DNA from: CATOSP01 sp965216155
Lineage (GTDB): Bacteria; Chloroflexota; Dehalococcoidia; Lucifugimonadales; UBA3495
Assembly (NCBI GenBank): GCA_965216155.1
Contig: CBDCFD010000006.1
Location: 930,001-994,000, forward strand
Direction of reading: 5' to 3'
DNA: 64,000 nucleotides
This document shows positions 1 through 8,794 of the stretch, in pieces. A program made the translations under genes and the position numbers. Below the pieces are notes generated by a model. The model was given only the letters and a program-made list of their open reading frames with translations, was not told the origin of the DNA and searched no databases. How positions within the stretch are numbered: the stretch's first letter is position 1; every line of letters begins with the position of its first letter.

Positions 1-1
1 C

Positions 2-580
2 ATGCAAGACCTGGCCGGCCTGACCCCCGCCATCAACCGCACGGGCTACGTGTACGCCTGCCCCAACGCTCCCATTCCCTTCGACCTCGGCGGCGGGCAC
101 ATGGGATTTGGCTGGATGACGCCTCGGGGTATGGGTCCCGTTGACGAACCGAAGCAGGCGGAAGTCCTCCTAGCGGAATTCTTCGACGAAGTATTCGATC
201 ATTTCAAAGTCACCCCTGGCCAGTCGGTCCTGCTGGGATTTTCCCAGGGGGGCGGGATGACCTACCGGTGCGGGCTCACCAACCCGGACAAATTCGCCGG
301 CCTTGCGGCACTGAGCGCGACCCTACCGGACACCGACGAACTGGGACCGCGGTTACCTACCGAGAGGACGCAGCCGATCTTCATCGCGCACGGCCTATCA
401 GACCCAATGGTGACGGCCGACAGAGCATACGCTGCCAGGGAATTCCTGGAAGGCGCAGGCTACGCTCCGGAATTCCACGAATACAACATGGCCCACGAGA
501 TTAGTACCGAGGTCATAAGGGACCTGATTCCCTGGATAGAGAACGTATTGCCGCCCCTCGTGCAATCCGGCCAGTCCTAA
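2..580 (+). CDS. alpha/beta hydrolase, phospholipase/carboxylesterase family (5' partial)
   Basis: Serine hydrolase of the phospholipase/carboxylesterase type, probably acting on carboxylic esters in the cytoplasm. The nucleophile elbow GFSQGG is near residue 80, the acid lies in HGLSDPMV and the catalytic histidine is in AHEIS near the C-terminus. Family members usually carry about 30 more residues at the N-terminus, including the oxyanion-hole HG motif, so the first ATG at base 2 is probably internal and the gene is cut by the window edge. Its stop overlaps the end of the convergent PPOX gene by 4 bases. Family assignment is firm; the substrate is unknown. Confidence 0.85.
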   Translation: MQDLAGLTPAINRTGYVYACPNAPIPFDLGGGHMGFGWMTPRGMGPVDEPKQAEVLLAEFFDEVFDHFKVTPGQSVLLGFSQGGGMTYRCGLTNPDKFAGLAALSATLPDTDELGPRLPTERTQPIFIAHGLSDPMVTADRAYAAREFLEGAGYAPEFHEYNMAHEISTEVIRDLIPWIENVLPPLVQSGQS

Positions 581-993
581 CCGTCATCAACCCATGACAT
601 GGTCTTTGTCACCCGGATTTGAATCAGCACCGTTCCGCCGGAGGACAAAAGCTCCTCGGCGAACTCGGCTCCACGCTCCGGGCCGTCATAGCGGACACAG
701 ATACGTTTGACCATCTCTTCCAGGTTGTCTTCGGTGACCTCCGCATCCCCTTCCAAGATAACGTATCGGTAAGGTCGGGAGTCGGCAGCCACCGACAGGG
801 CTACCGAAGGGCTTCGCTGGATGTTGCGCACCTTGACGGCCGTTCCACCTGCTATTACCCAGACGCAGCCCTCTTCGCGTAGGAACCACACCGGGGCAAC
901 GTGGGGCCTGCCATCGGAGCGGACCGTGACCAGGTTGGCAACGTGCGACTCATTCAAATAATCGTTAATTTCCTGCCGACTAAGTTCAGCCAC
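577..993 (-). CDS. PPOX-class FMN/F420-binding split-barrel protein
   Basis: 138 residues, a normal size for the pyridoxamine-5'-phosphate-oxidase-like flavin-binding split barrel. The N-terminal pattern NLVTVRSDGRPHVAPVWF is the usual first strand pair of these proteins, followed by VALSVAADSRPYRYVILEG, the core strand region. Such proteins use FMN or F420 to reduce diverse substrates or bind haem; which applies here cannot be told. The GTG start at 993 is preceded by GGAGGA at good spacing. It is convergent with the upstream esterase and has no obvious operon partner. Confidence 0.8.
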   Translation of the reverse strand: MAELSRQEINDYLNESHVANLVTVRSDGRPHVAPVWFLREEGCVWVIAGGTAVKVRNIQRSPSVALSVAADSRPYRYVILEGDAEVTEDNLEEMVKRICVRYDGPERGAEFAEELLSSGGTVLIQIRVTKTMSWVDDG

Positions 994-1233
994 TATGATA
1001 TTCCTCCGTCAACGCGATGTGCCCGCACAACCGGGCGGAGCTATCATACACCGGCGACAACCCCCGGCTATTCTGCCTGGCAATAGGGAAATCCCCTCAG
1101 ACATCCTCTTTCCCAAAGGGGGGTTATCCGCTGGATGGTTGGGAACCTGCCAATCGGAAGCCTTTGCCGGGACACCGATATTGGACGTCATTGCGACCCT
1201 GCCTGTGTCATAATCGAAGGTAGTTGTTGGATC

Positions 1234-2547
1234 ATGGACAAGTCACTTCTCAACTCAGCCCTGTTCATCCCGCTCTGGCTCATCCTAGTCATTAGTCTCT
1301 CCGCATGTAGCCGGGACGCCGCCAGTACATCCGTCCCGCCAACAACCACAAGTGGCGGCCTCTATGCAACGACCGTTCCGAGCCTTGCTCCCACCCATAT
1401 TCCCACGCTGAAAGCAACCACAACTCCCGTGCCTTCTCCAACTCGGGTGCCCACGTTTACGCCCGCTCCGCGTACACCCGCGCCCACCGCCACGCTGACG
1501 CCTTCCCCAACTCCGGTCCCAACCCCAACTCCCCTCCCCACCGTCCATCCCACGGCCGCAGCGGGACCACCGAGCTCTTTTGTGCAACTCCCTCAAGACG
1601 AGGGCGCCCACCTGTCACCTGTGGAATGGTGGTATTTCAACGGCCATCTAACGACTGGGAGTGGTGAAAGATACAGCTATCACTTCGTCACCTTCCAATT
1701 AGTGCTGCCGTCAGGCCTCACGCCGCGCCTGGCGCAACTTAGCTGGGCGGACCACGCAGCGGACATTCACCTAACGGCGGAGCAGGCAGGCTTACCGCTC
1801 TTGCAAACTACTTCCGGGGTATTCGACCTGCGGTTGATCGACTGGAGCATGAGCGGAAACGGCGAGAAGTATTCCCTGGAGTTTCAGGCGGGAGAGTACA
1901 CTGTTGAGCTGCAAGCGACTTCACAGAAACCCGCAGTGCTCCATGACGGCACTGGATTCGTGGATCTGGGGATAGCAGGTAAAACCCATTACTACTCCCG
2001 GACAAACCTGGCGACTTCCGGCGTCGTGTCCGTGGCAGGTAACCCTCGGCAAGTTACCGGCGTTACATGGATGGACCACCAATGGGGCGATTTCAGCACC
2101 ATGGCCATAGGCTGGGACTGGTTGAGTCTTAACCTGGACGACGGTTCCGAAATAATGGTCTCGGTGGTCTGGGAACAGCAAGGGCACCAACCTATCACCG
2201 CCTACGGCACCTACGTCCCTCAAGATTCCGAGGAGGTGCACCTTCCAGGCCACGATATCGCGCTCGCTCCGACGGGAAGTTGGACCAGCGAAGCTACTGG
2301 GGCGGAATACCCCATGGGTTGGACGCTCAGGATTGAATCACTGGACATAGACCTTACGTTGATACCGGTGATGACAGACGCCGAGTTTGCGGCAAGCTCA
2401 TTCATTCCGGTGGCGTATTGGGAAGGGGCTGTTGTAGCCGAGGGGGTGAAAGGCCCGGCATCTGTCACCGGGAGAGGATTCGTTGAGATGGTTGGTTACG
2501 ACGCGAGAGAGCCCACGCTTCCCCCCGCGACACCAATCCAGCCTTGA
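1234..2547 (+). CDS. AttH/CrtC-like (hydroxyneurosporene synthase fold) lipoprotein
   Basis: The ATG at 1234 is chosen because it opens a lipoprotein signal ending in LSLSAC; the frame is open further upstream but lacks a signal there. After the lipobox comes a spacer of about 90 residues rich in Pro and Thr, typical of Chloroflexota surface lipoproteins. The rest matches the AttH / carotenoid 1,2-hydratase lipocalin-like fold: EWWYFNGHL at the start of the domain and MDHQWGDF in its second half are the family hallmarks. CrtC enzymes hydrate carotenoids, but most members of this fold have no known reaction, so only an exported lipid- or isoprenoid-related role is inferred. Confidence 0.8.
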   Translation: MDKSLLNSALFIPLWLILVISLSACSRDAASTSVPPTTTSGGLYATTVPSLAPTHIPTLKATTTPVPSPTRVPTFTPAPRTPAPTATLTPSPTPVPTPTPLPTVHPTAAAGPPSSFVQLPQDEGAHLSPVEWWYFNGHLTTGSGERYSYHFVTFQLVLPSGLTPRLAQLSWADHAADIHLTAEQAGLPLLQTTSGVFDLRLIDWSMSGNGEKYSLEFQAGEYTVELQATSQKPAVLHDGTGFVDLGIAGKTHYYSRTNLATSGVVSVAGNPRQVTGVTWMDHQWGDFSTMAIGWDWLSLNLDDGSEIMVSVVWEQQGHQPITAYGTYVPQDSEEVHLPGHDIALAPTGSWTSEATGAEYPMGWTLRIESLDIDLTLIPVMTDAEFAASSFIPVAYWEGAVVAEGVKGPASVTGRGFVEMVGYDAREPTLPPATPIQP

Positions 2548-2594
2548 TCCGCCAGTCCCTACCGGATCCGGGCCGCGCTTCACCGGGATAAAGG

Positions 2595-2834
2595 TTAACC
2601 TGACGTTGACTCGCGGATCGCGTGGGCAAGACGGGCCTGTTCGGCGGGAACGTCCTCCGGCTCCACAGGAATCGGAAGCGCAGCCAGCATGTCCAGCACC
2701 GGCCCTTCCAACACCAAACGTTCCTGCTCCGAAAGCTCCCACCGCCGTGCCACGTCGGCGGCCCCGTAGAGTACCGCCTGACGGAACCCATAGTCGGCCA
2801 CCGCGCGTTCTGCAATGTCGATTAGCTTGTCCAT
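2595..2834 (-). CDS. small hypothetical protein downstream of SDR
   Basis: 79 residues, acidic and leucine/alanine rich, predicted mostly helical, without a signal or membrane segment. It starts with ATG 24 bases after the stop of the SDR gene on the same strand, so co-transcription is likely. I recognise no family. Codon use looks like that of its neighbours, which argues that it is a real gene rather than chance. Confidence 0.55.
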   Translation of the reverse strand: MDKLIDIAERAVADYGFRQAVLYGAADVARRWELSEQERLVLEGPVLDMLAALPIPVEPEDVPAEQARLAHAIRESTSG

Positions 2835-2858
2835 AGTGTCATCGTGCCCGGAGGGGAC

Positions 2859-3623
2859 CTATTCCGCCCCGGCCCAAGCGCCGCCATCCACAATGTAGGT
2901 GCTGCCGCTAACGTAGGAGGCTTCGCCGGAGGAGAGCCAGGTTATCAGATTGGCGATCTCCTCAGGCTGTCCCACCCTTCCCAACGGGTGGTCTTCGTTT
3001 CGCTGCTGAAACGTCTCCGCGCTGGCAGTGCTGCCCCGCATCTGGGGCGTATCAACGCCGCCAGGCGCAATGCAGTTGACCCGGACACCCTGGGCGGTAT
3101 ATTGGGCGGCTGCGACCTTGCTGAGATGGATGACACCCGCCTTGCTCACGGCGTAGGGGACCGAATAGGCTATACCGCGTATGCCGGACATGGAGGCGAT
3201 GTTCACAATGGAGCCGCCGCCGTTTCGCAACATCTCCGGAATGGCGTATTTGCAGCAGTAGAACAGCCCCTTCAGGTTGGTGTCCATGGTGAGGTCCCAG
3301 ACCAGGTCGTCCACATCCACCAAGGGGGGAGTGCGGATGAGGATTGCGGCCCCGTTTACAAGGATATCCAGCCTGCCGAATTGGGCGATCGTATCGTCCA
3401 CCATCCGCTGGACCTGGGAAGCGTTGGAGACGTCCACGGCGACGACGGCGGAATTCTCGTCGGTCCCTTCCATCAGACCGCGAGTTTCTTCAGCGCCGGC
3501 GATGTTTCGGTCGGCTACGACCACCTTGGCCCCTTCCTGCAGGAAACGGTAGCAAGTAGCCTTCCCGATCCCCGACGCGCCGCCGGTGACGATGGCGACC
3601 TTATTTTCAAGCCTGCCGGGCAA
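2859..3623 (-). CDS. short-chain dehydrogenase/reductase (SDR)
   Basis: Classical SDR of 254 residues, an NAD(P)-dependent oxidoreductase. The cofactor loop TGGASGIGKAT is at residues 14-24, the structural NGAA (normally NNAG/NAG) near residue 90, and the catalytic Tyr and Lys in YAVSK near residue 157. The C-terminal YVSGSTYIVDGG is typical of 3-oxoacyl-ACP reductase or glucose-1-dehydrogenase-like members. The TTG start at 3623 has GGGAGG seven bases upstream. The substrate is not predictable; the 79-residue protein downstream is the likely operon partner. Confidence 0.85.
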   Translation of the reverse strand: MPGRLENKVAIVTGGASGIGKATCYRFLQEGAKVVVADRNIAGAEETRGLMEGTDENSAVVAVDVSNASQVQRMVDDTIAQFGRLDILVNGAAILIRTPPLVDVDDLVWDLTMDTNLKGLFYCCKYAIPEMLRNGGGSIVNIASMSGIRGIAYSVPYAVSKAGVIHLSKVAAAQYTAQGVRVNCIAPGGVDTPQMRGSTASAETFQQRNEDHPLGRVGQPEEIANLITWLSSGEASYVSGSTYIVDGGAWAGAE

Positions 3624-3660
3624 TGGCTGCCTCCCATGGTGGTCCTTGGTTGCGACGAGA

Positions 3661-3669
3661 ATTATAGCA
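3661..3669 (-). promoter_or_regulatory. extended -10 promoter for the SDR gene
   Basis: On the minus strand TGC immediately precedes a perfect TATAAT, about 40 bases upstream of the SDR start codon. No good -35 lies at the standard distance, consistent with an extended -10 promoter. Confidence 0.45.
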
Positions 3670-3730
3670 AAATAGTTGGACTACCGACTATACAGGTCAT
3701 CCGCCCTCGACCGCCGGGCGCTTGGGCTCA

Positions 3731-3759
3731 TTGCGTCCACTTCCCATCGACGCTATCAT
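3731..3759 (+). promoter_or_regulatory. putative sigma70-type promoter of the gcv operon
   Basis: TTGCGT and TATCAT are separated by 17 bases, giving a leader of roughly 60 bases before the gcvT TTG start. I see no recognisable glycine riboswitch in this leader. Confidence 0.45.
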
Positions 3760-3828
3760 GCTAACCGCGCCCTTTCCCGGCGGGGTTAATTCTTATCTAA
3801 AGGACCGTTCTAAGGACCGTTTGCCCTT

Positions 3829-4962
3829 TTGACCGCTCCAAACGCCCGCACATCTCTGTACGACACGCACACGTCCCTGGGCGCTCGAATCGTGCCCTTC
3901 GCGGGATGGGATATGCCTGTCCAGTATTCGGGAACGATGGGAGAGGTCCGGGCGGTGCGGACGGCTTCCGGGTTGTTCGACGTGTCCCACATGGGCCGGT
4001 TGTATATCTCAGGACCGCAGGCCACCGAGTTCCTGGACTGGGTGCTGACGGCGCCGGTTGCCAGCTTGCGAGTCGGACGCGCCAGGTACTGCTTCATCTG
4101 CAACGAGTCCGGCGGGACCATCGACGATACGATTTTCTACCGCCTGTCCGAAGACCGCTACCTGCTGATCCCCAACGCCGGTAACCGCGGGGCGGTGGTC
4201 GCGTGGTTCCAACGGTGGATCGATGAACGGTTTCCTTCCGGCTGCCAGATGGACGACTTCACCGTCGACACCGCGCTCATCGCTTTCCAGGGGCCGGACA
4301 CACCCCGGCTGGTCGAGGGAGTATTCGAGGACAACCCTTCGTCTCTGCGGCCCTTCGCCGGGATGGAGACTCAATTCCAAGGGCAGCAAGCCTACGTCGG
4401 CCGCACCGGGTACACCGGCGAGGACGGTTTCGAGATCGTAGTCGCGTCGGACCAGGCCGGGCTGTTGTGGCAGACACTCTCGGAACTGGGCGCTGTTCCC
4501 TGCGGCCTGGGGGCCCGGGACGTCCTCCGGCTTGAAGCGGCTCTACCGTTGCACGGACACGAAATAGACGAGGAGACAACTCCCATCGAAGCCGGACAGG
4601 AACGGTTCGTCAGGTTCGACAAAGAGTACGTGGGTTCCAGCGTCTTGAAGGAGCAGCACGAACTAGGCACCGGCCGCAAGCTCGTCGGACTGACTCTCCC
4701 TGGCCGCAGCGCACCCAGGGCCGAATACCCCATTCTGGACCAGGGTCAGCCGGTGGGGCGCGTGACCAGCGGAAGCTACTCACCTACCCTTGACACCAGC
4801 ATCGCATTGGGCTACGTTGGGTCAGGCCTCGCCCAGATAGGCAATTCGCTGGACGTGGACATCAGAGGAAGGGCCGCCAGCGTCCGTGTCGTGGACCTGC
4901 CTTTCTATACCCGGTCCCGCGGCTCCCCCCAACCCTCCGCGAGGAGGTCACAGACCGATTGA
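3829..4962 (+). CDS. gcvT: aminomethyltransferase, glycine cleavage T protein
   Basis: Transfers the methylene group from the aminomethyl-lipoyl arm of H protein to tetrahydrofolate and releases ammonia. The 377 residues match the family. The N-terminal LYDTHTSLGARIVPFAGWD and SGLFDVSHMG, the central YTGEDGFEI and the GARDVLRLEA folate-domain signature are all present, followed by the C-terminal barrel. The start is TTG at 3829, with AAGGAC upstream. The stop overlaps the gcvH start by 4 bases (TTGA), indicating translational coupling. First gene of a complete gcvT-H-PA-PB operon; the L protein (lipoamide dehydrogenase) is not in this window. Confidence 0.95.
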   Translation: MTAPNARTSLYDTHTSLGARIVPFAGWDMPVQYSGTMGEVRAVRTASGLFDVSHMGRLYISGPQATEFLDWVLTAPVASLRVGRARYCFICNESGGTIDDTIFYRLSEDRYLLIPNAGNRGAVVAWFQRWIDERFPSGCQMDDFTVDTALIAFQGPDTPRLVEGVFEDNPSSLRPFAGMETQFQGQQAYVGRTGYTGEDGFEIVVASDQAGLLWQTLSELGAVPCGLGARDVLRLEAALPLHGHEIDEETTPIEAGQERFVRFDKEYVGSSVLKEQHELGTGRKLVGLTLPGRSAPRAEYPILDQGQPVGRVTSGSYSPTLDTSIALGYVGSGLAQIGNSLDVDIRGRAASVRVVDLPFYTRSRGSPQPSARRSQTD

Positions 4963-5351
4963 ACCCCAGTGACCGCAAGTACACAACCGAACATGAGTGG
5001 ATCAAGGTCGAAGACAGAGACACCCAACGCGCCTTGGCCGGGATCACCGTGTACGCTCAGGACCAACTCGGCGACATCGTTTACTTCGAACTCCCACAGG
5101 CCGGGTCCACTATCAAGCAACTTGAGAAGATGGGCGAGGTGGAGTCGGTGAAGGCCGTATCCGACTTGTTTGCCCCGGCCAGCGGCGACGTGGTAGAGGT
5201 GAACGAGCAGTTGGCTGACCATCCGGAACTGGCCAATGAGGACCCTTTCGGTGAAGGTTGGTTGCTGCGAGTCTCGCTGTCTGACCCGTCGGAGCTGGGA
5301 ACCCTCATGTCCGCCGACGAATATGACACCTACATCAACGGTCTTCATTAG
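4959..5351 (+). CDS. gcvH: glycine cleavage system H protein
   Basis: 130-residue lipoyl carrier that shuttles the aminomethyl group between P, T and L proteins. The lipoylated lysine is K65 in ESVKAVSD, and EHEWIKVE and GITVYAQDQLGDI are standard H-protein motifs. It starts with TTG overlapping the gcvT stop; GAGGAGG at 4941-4947, inside gcvT, is a strong ribosome binding site that supports this unusual start. Confidence 0.96.
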   Translation: MNPSDRKYTTEHEWIKVEDRDTQRALAGITVYAQDQLGDIVYFELPQAGSTIKQLEKMGEVESVKAVSDLFAPASGDVVEVNEQLADHPELANEDPFGEGWLLRVSLSDPSELGTLMSADEYDTYINGLH

Positions 5352-5402
5352 TCCTCAACCCCGTCCGGACCATCTCCACCCGGTGTAAGGCTGATAGCGT
5401 CT

Positions 5403-6797
5403 ATGACTCTCCAGTCCCACTACATACCCAACACCCAGGATGAGCAGGCCGAAATGCTCGCCGCGCTGGGGTTGGGCTCCATTGACGATCTATTTCTGGA
5501 CATCCCCGAACAGTTCCGCAACCCGCCCCTGGCCTTGCCCGACCCCATGTCGGAATTGGAGATACAGCGGGAGTTGGCGGGCCTCGCGTCGCGCAACCGC
5601 CCGATGGGGAGTGGACCTTCGTTCCTCGGCGCGGGCGCATACCACCACTTCATCCCGTCCATAGTCAAGGCATTGATGACCCGCGGCGAGTTCCTGACGG
5701 CTTATACGCCGTACCAGGCCGAGGCTAGCCAGGGAACGTTGCAGGTCATCTACGAGTTCCAAACTCTTATCAGCAGCCTCTACGGTATGGAAGTGGCCAA
5801 CGCGGGGATGTACGACGGGGCAACCAGCTTTGCCGAGGGTGTCCTAATGGCCTGCCGCGTGACCCGGCGCAATAAAGCGGCCGTGGCCAATACCCTATCT
5901 CCCGCCTATCTCCAGGTTGTGCGGACTTACTGCCAGGCGCAAGGCATCGAGCTTAACATCGTCTCTCCAAATTCACCCGAGGTTGACGACGCCACGGCGT
6001 GCCTGGCCGTACAATATCCGAATTTCTACGGGTATTTGGAAGACCTGGACAGTCTAACGAAGCTCTCTCACGATAACGGTGCGCTGATCGTGGTCTCCGC
6101 GGACCCGACAGCCATGGGGATGTTCAATCCTCCCGGACATTACGGCGCGGACATCGTTACCGGCGAGGGGCAGCCACTGGGCATCCCCCCGAGCTTCGGC
6201 GGCCCCTACGTGGGACTCTTCTTAACCAAGCAACAGTACATTCGCCAGATGCCCAGCCGCCTTTCGGGTAAGACTGTGGACAGCCAGGGCCGGACTGGAT
6301 ACGTGCTAACACTTCAGACCCGGGAACAACACATCCGGCGGGAGCGGGCCACCAGCAACATCTGCACCAACGAGGCCCTATACGCCCTGGCCTCCACCAT
6401 CTATTTGGCCGCCATGGGCAAGCAAGGACTAAGGCAGGTAGCAGAGCTGTGCTACCAGAAGGCCCACTATGCCGCCTCGGAGATTTCCCAGCTTCCGGGT
6501 TACTCTTTGCCGATAGATGGGACCTTCTTTCAAGAATTTGTCGTCCGATGCCCCGCCTCCCCCGCTGGGATCAACCGCCACCTAATGGAGAGGAACATCC
6601 TGGGAGGACTGGACCTCAGCGAATCCCGGTTGCCGGTAGCCGGTGGTCAGCGGCCAGTGGATAACGGCCAGCTTTCACCAGCCACGGGAGACCGGCCACC
6701 GGCCGATAGTCACCGGAATATGTTGCTCTGCGTAACGGAGATGAACACCCGCGAGGAGATCGACTCGCTGGTCGCAGCCCTTGGGGAGTTCGCATAA
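5403..6797 (+). CDS. gcvPA: glycine dehydrogenase (decarboxylating) subunit 1
   Basis: N-terminal half of split glycine decarboxylase (P protein), which with GcvPB uses PLP to decarboxylate glycine and pass the aminomethyl group to H protein. FLGAGAYHHFIPSIV and the YQAEASQGTLQ stretch are typical of subunit 1. The protein is 464 residues, about 15-20 longer than usual; the excess is a Pro/Gly/Asp-rich stretch at about residues 408-439 encoded by a GC-rich, partly palindromic insert, after which the family sequence resumes. The stop shares one base with the gcvPB start (TAATG). Confidence 0.94.
   Translation: MTLQSHYIPNTQDEQAEMLAALGLGSIDDLFLDIPEQFRNPPLALPDPMSELEIQRELAGLASRNRPMGSGPSFLGAGAYHHFIPSIVKALMTRGEFLTAYTPYQAEASQGTLQVIYEFQTLISSLYGMEVANAGMYDGATSFAEGVLMACRVTRRNKAAVANTLSPAYLQVVRTYCQAQGIELNIVSPNSPEVDDATACLAVQYPNFYGYLEDLDSLTKLSHDNGALIVVSADPTAMGMFNPPGHYGADIVTGEGQPLGIPPSFGGPYVGLFLTKQQYIRQMPSRLSGKTVDSQGRTGYVLTLQTREQHIRRERATSNICTNEALYALASTIYLAAMGKQGLRQVAELCYQKAHYAASEISQLPGYSLPIDGTFFQEFVVRCPASPAGINRHLMERNILGGLDLSESRLPVAGGQRPVDNGQLSPATGDRPPADSHRNMLLCVTEMNTREEIDSLVAALGEFA
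6627..6718 (+). repeat. in-frame palindromic insert within gcvPA
   Basis: A block of about 90 bases built from GCCGGT/ACCGGC and GGCCAGTGG/CCACTGGCC-like words with imperfect inverted symmetry. It adds roughly 30 low-complexity residues near the GcvPA C-terminus without breaking the frame. It resembles a small REP-like insert; no second copy was noticed in the window. Confidence 0.4.
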
Positions 6798-8272
6798 TGG
6801 CCCGCGGCGGAGGCACCAGAGACACTTCCAAGCTGCTGATGGAGCGCAGCGTTCCCGGCAGGGTGGGTACGGTCCTGCCCCAGCCGGACGTTCCGCTCCA
6901 ACCCATGCCAGACCGGTCGATGCTCCGGTCTGAATTGGAATTGCCGGAAGTGTCGGAGCCTGAGGTCGTCCAATACTTCACCTCGCTGAGCCAGTTGAAC
7001 TTCTCCATCGACACCCACTTCTACCCACTGGGCAGTTGTACCATGAAGTACAACCCCAAGATCAACGACGAGGTGGCATTCCTGCCCGGATTGGCCGCCA
7101 TCCACCCGCTGCAACCCGAGGAACAGTCCCAGGGCGCGCTGGAGATGCTCCACAGGCTTCAGGGATACCTGGGCGAGATCACCGGCCTCCCCGGAGTATG
7201 CCTGGCCACGCTGGCCGGGGCCCACGGCGAGTTCGCGGGGATGCTGATGATGCGCGCGTACCATCATGCCCGCGGCGATACGGCCCGCCGCAAGGTTGCC
7301 ATTCCCGACAGCGCCCACGGCACCAACCCGGCCTCGGCGGCGATGGCGGGGTTCGATGTAGTGACCGTGGCGTCGGACGCCCAGGGAAACGTGGACCTTG
7401 ACGCCCTGCACGAACTGGTCGGCCCGGACCTGGCCGGTATCATGATTACGTTGCCCAGCACGCTCGGGCTGTTCGACACCAGCATCGTGGAAGTCTGCCG
7501 GCTGGTCCACGAGGCCGGGGGGTTGGTCTACGGCGACGGCGCGAACATGAACGCCCTGTTGGGGCGGGTGAAATTGGGGGAGTTGGGTTTCGACGTCATT
7601 CACCTCAACCTGCACAAGACTTTCAGTACACCCCACGGAGGCGGCGGGCCCGGAGCGGGTCCGGTATGCGTTGCGAACGAGCTTTCCTCCTACCTTCCCT
7701 CCCCCGTGGTGACAAGCAACGGCAACGTCGGCTCCCCTGTGTTCAGCCTGTTCACTCCAGAACACACCATCGGGCGGATGAGCAGCTTCCACGGCAACTT
7801 CGGCGTCCTGGTGCGGGCCTACACCTACATCCGCACGCTGGGACGCGCGGGCATCGAGTCGATTAGCGCCAACGCAGTTCTGAACGCTAACTACATCATG
7901 CGACAATTGGGGGACAAGTACCTTATCCCCTACGACAGGACCTGCATGCACGAGGTGGTGTTTTCCGCCGACTGGCAGAGGGCCCGCGGCGTTAGCGGCT
8001 TGGAGATAGCGAAACGGTTGCTGGACTACGGGTTCCACGCACCTACCATGTATTTCCCGTTGATCGTGCATGAAGCGCTGATGGTGGAGCCTACCGAGTC
8101 GGAGACCAAGGAGACCCTCGACGCTTTCATACAGGCCCTCCGGGACATCGACCGCGAGGTAGACGAGGACCCGGACCTGGTGAGAAACGCGCCTCACACC
8201 ACGCCCGTTTCGCGTCTGGATGAAGCAAAGGCAGCCCGCCAACCCGACCTGCGGTGGCAACGCCAGCCCTAG
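6797..8272 (+). CDS. gcvPB: glycine dehydrogenase (decarboxylating) subunit 2
   Basis: C-terminal, PLP-binding half of glycine decarboxylase, 491 residues, normal length. The PLP lysine lies in LNLHKTFSTPHGGGGPG (about residue 274), and TFYPLGSCTMKYNPK and SAHGTNPASAAM are family signatures (the first is written as it appears: HFYPLGSCTMKYNPK). The ATG start overlaps the gcvPA stop by one base, so the two subunits are likely made in equal amounts. Last gene of the operon; no clear terminator was seen before the next gene at about 8326. Confidence 0.95.
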   Translation: MARGGGTRDTSKLLMERSVPGRVGTVLPQPDVPLQPMPDRSMLRSELELPEVSEPEVVQYFTSLSQLNFSIDTHFYPLGSCTMKYNPKINDEVAFLPGLAAIHPLQPEEQSQGALEMLHRLQGYLGEITGLPGVCLATLAGAHGEFAGMLMMRAYHHARGDTARRKVAIPDSAHGTNPASAAMAGFDVVTVASDAQGNVDLDALHELVGPDLAGIMITLPSTLGLFDTSIVEVCRLVHEAGGLVYGDGANMNALLGRVKLGELGFDVIHLNLHKTFSTPHGGGGPGAGPVCVANELSSYLPSPVVTSNGNVGSPVFSLFTPEHTIGRMSSFHGNFGVLVRAYTYIRTLGRAGIESISANAVLNANYIMRQLGDKYLIPYDRTCMHEVVFSADWQRARGVSGLEIAKRLLDYGFHAPTMYFPLIVHEALMVEPTESETKETLDAFIQALRDIDREVDEDPDLVRNAPHTTPVSRLDEAKAARQPDLRWQRQP

Positions 8273-8325
8273 TCAGCCGCCAGCGGTCTGAAGCCTAACC
8301 TCCCCTGGACCTGTCCTTACCGCAC

Positions 8326-8673
8326 ATGTTGCCGCGAGTGAGAAACGACCGGCTCTTCGCGGCTCTATTAGTAGCCGTATCGCGTTGGCCTGGCTAAGCC
8401 TGTGGGTGTGGGGCAGGTCCCCCTACAGCCGCTTCCTCGAACATGATGCCCTGGGAGAGTTATCCGGCGAAGATGCCGCACTGCCGGTATTTTTCGCCGC
8501 GAGCTGGACTTTGATGGTATTCGCGATGATGCTCCCTACCAGCCTTCCTCTGATTGCCCTATTCCACCGGATGGCCAATCATAAATCCAGTCACGTCCGG
8601 TTGGTCTCGTTACTGATAGCAGGCTATCTGGCCGTGTGGGCAGGGTTTGGGGTACTGGTCCACCTGGGTGACC
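8326..8673 (+). pseudogene. DUF2182 membrane protein, 5' fragment (split gene)
   Basis: N-terminal part of a DUF2182 (predicted metal-binding integral membrane) protein. The open frame from TTG 8385 contains WTLMVFAMMLPTSLPLI and the helix ending GFGVLVHLGD, both family-typical. An ATG at 8326 opens a hydrophobic N-terminus in another frame that would join the main frame if one base were added near 8380 (TCGCG), so a frameshift is likely there. The coding sequence stops matching at base 8673, where an inserted cassette begins, and resumes in the same frame at 10382. Function unknown; some relatives sit in copper-related loci. Confidence 0.75.
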
Positions 8674-8794
8674 CTGTCAGCTTCTGATGGAGACGACGAT
8701 GGCAACGACTACTCCATTCGCGACCGAGTCCTGAGTGCTCGCCAGCACGGCCCATCTGGTCATTCTGTCTGTTCGTCACCCGGCTCGCTCAGAG

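Noticed and set aside
3624..3828. Possible glycine riboswitch upstream of gcvT
   Set aside because: I could not identify the conserved glycine-aptamer core; only a promoter is visible. A covariance-model search would settle it.
6710..8260. 516-residue open frame antisense to gcvPB
   Set aside because: Composition and position mirror the third-codon bias of gcvPB; no family motif and no ribosome site. A shadow of the real gene.
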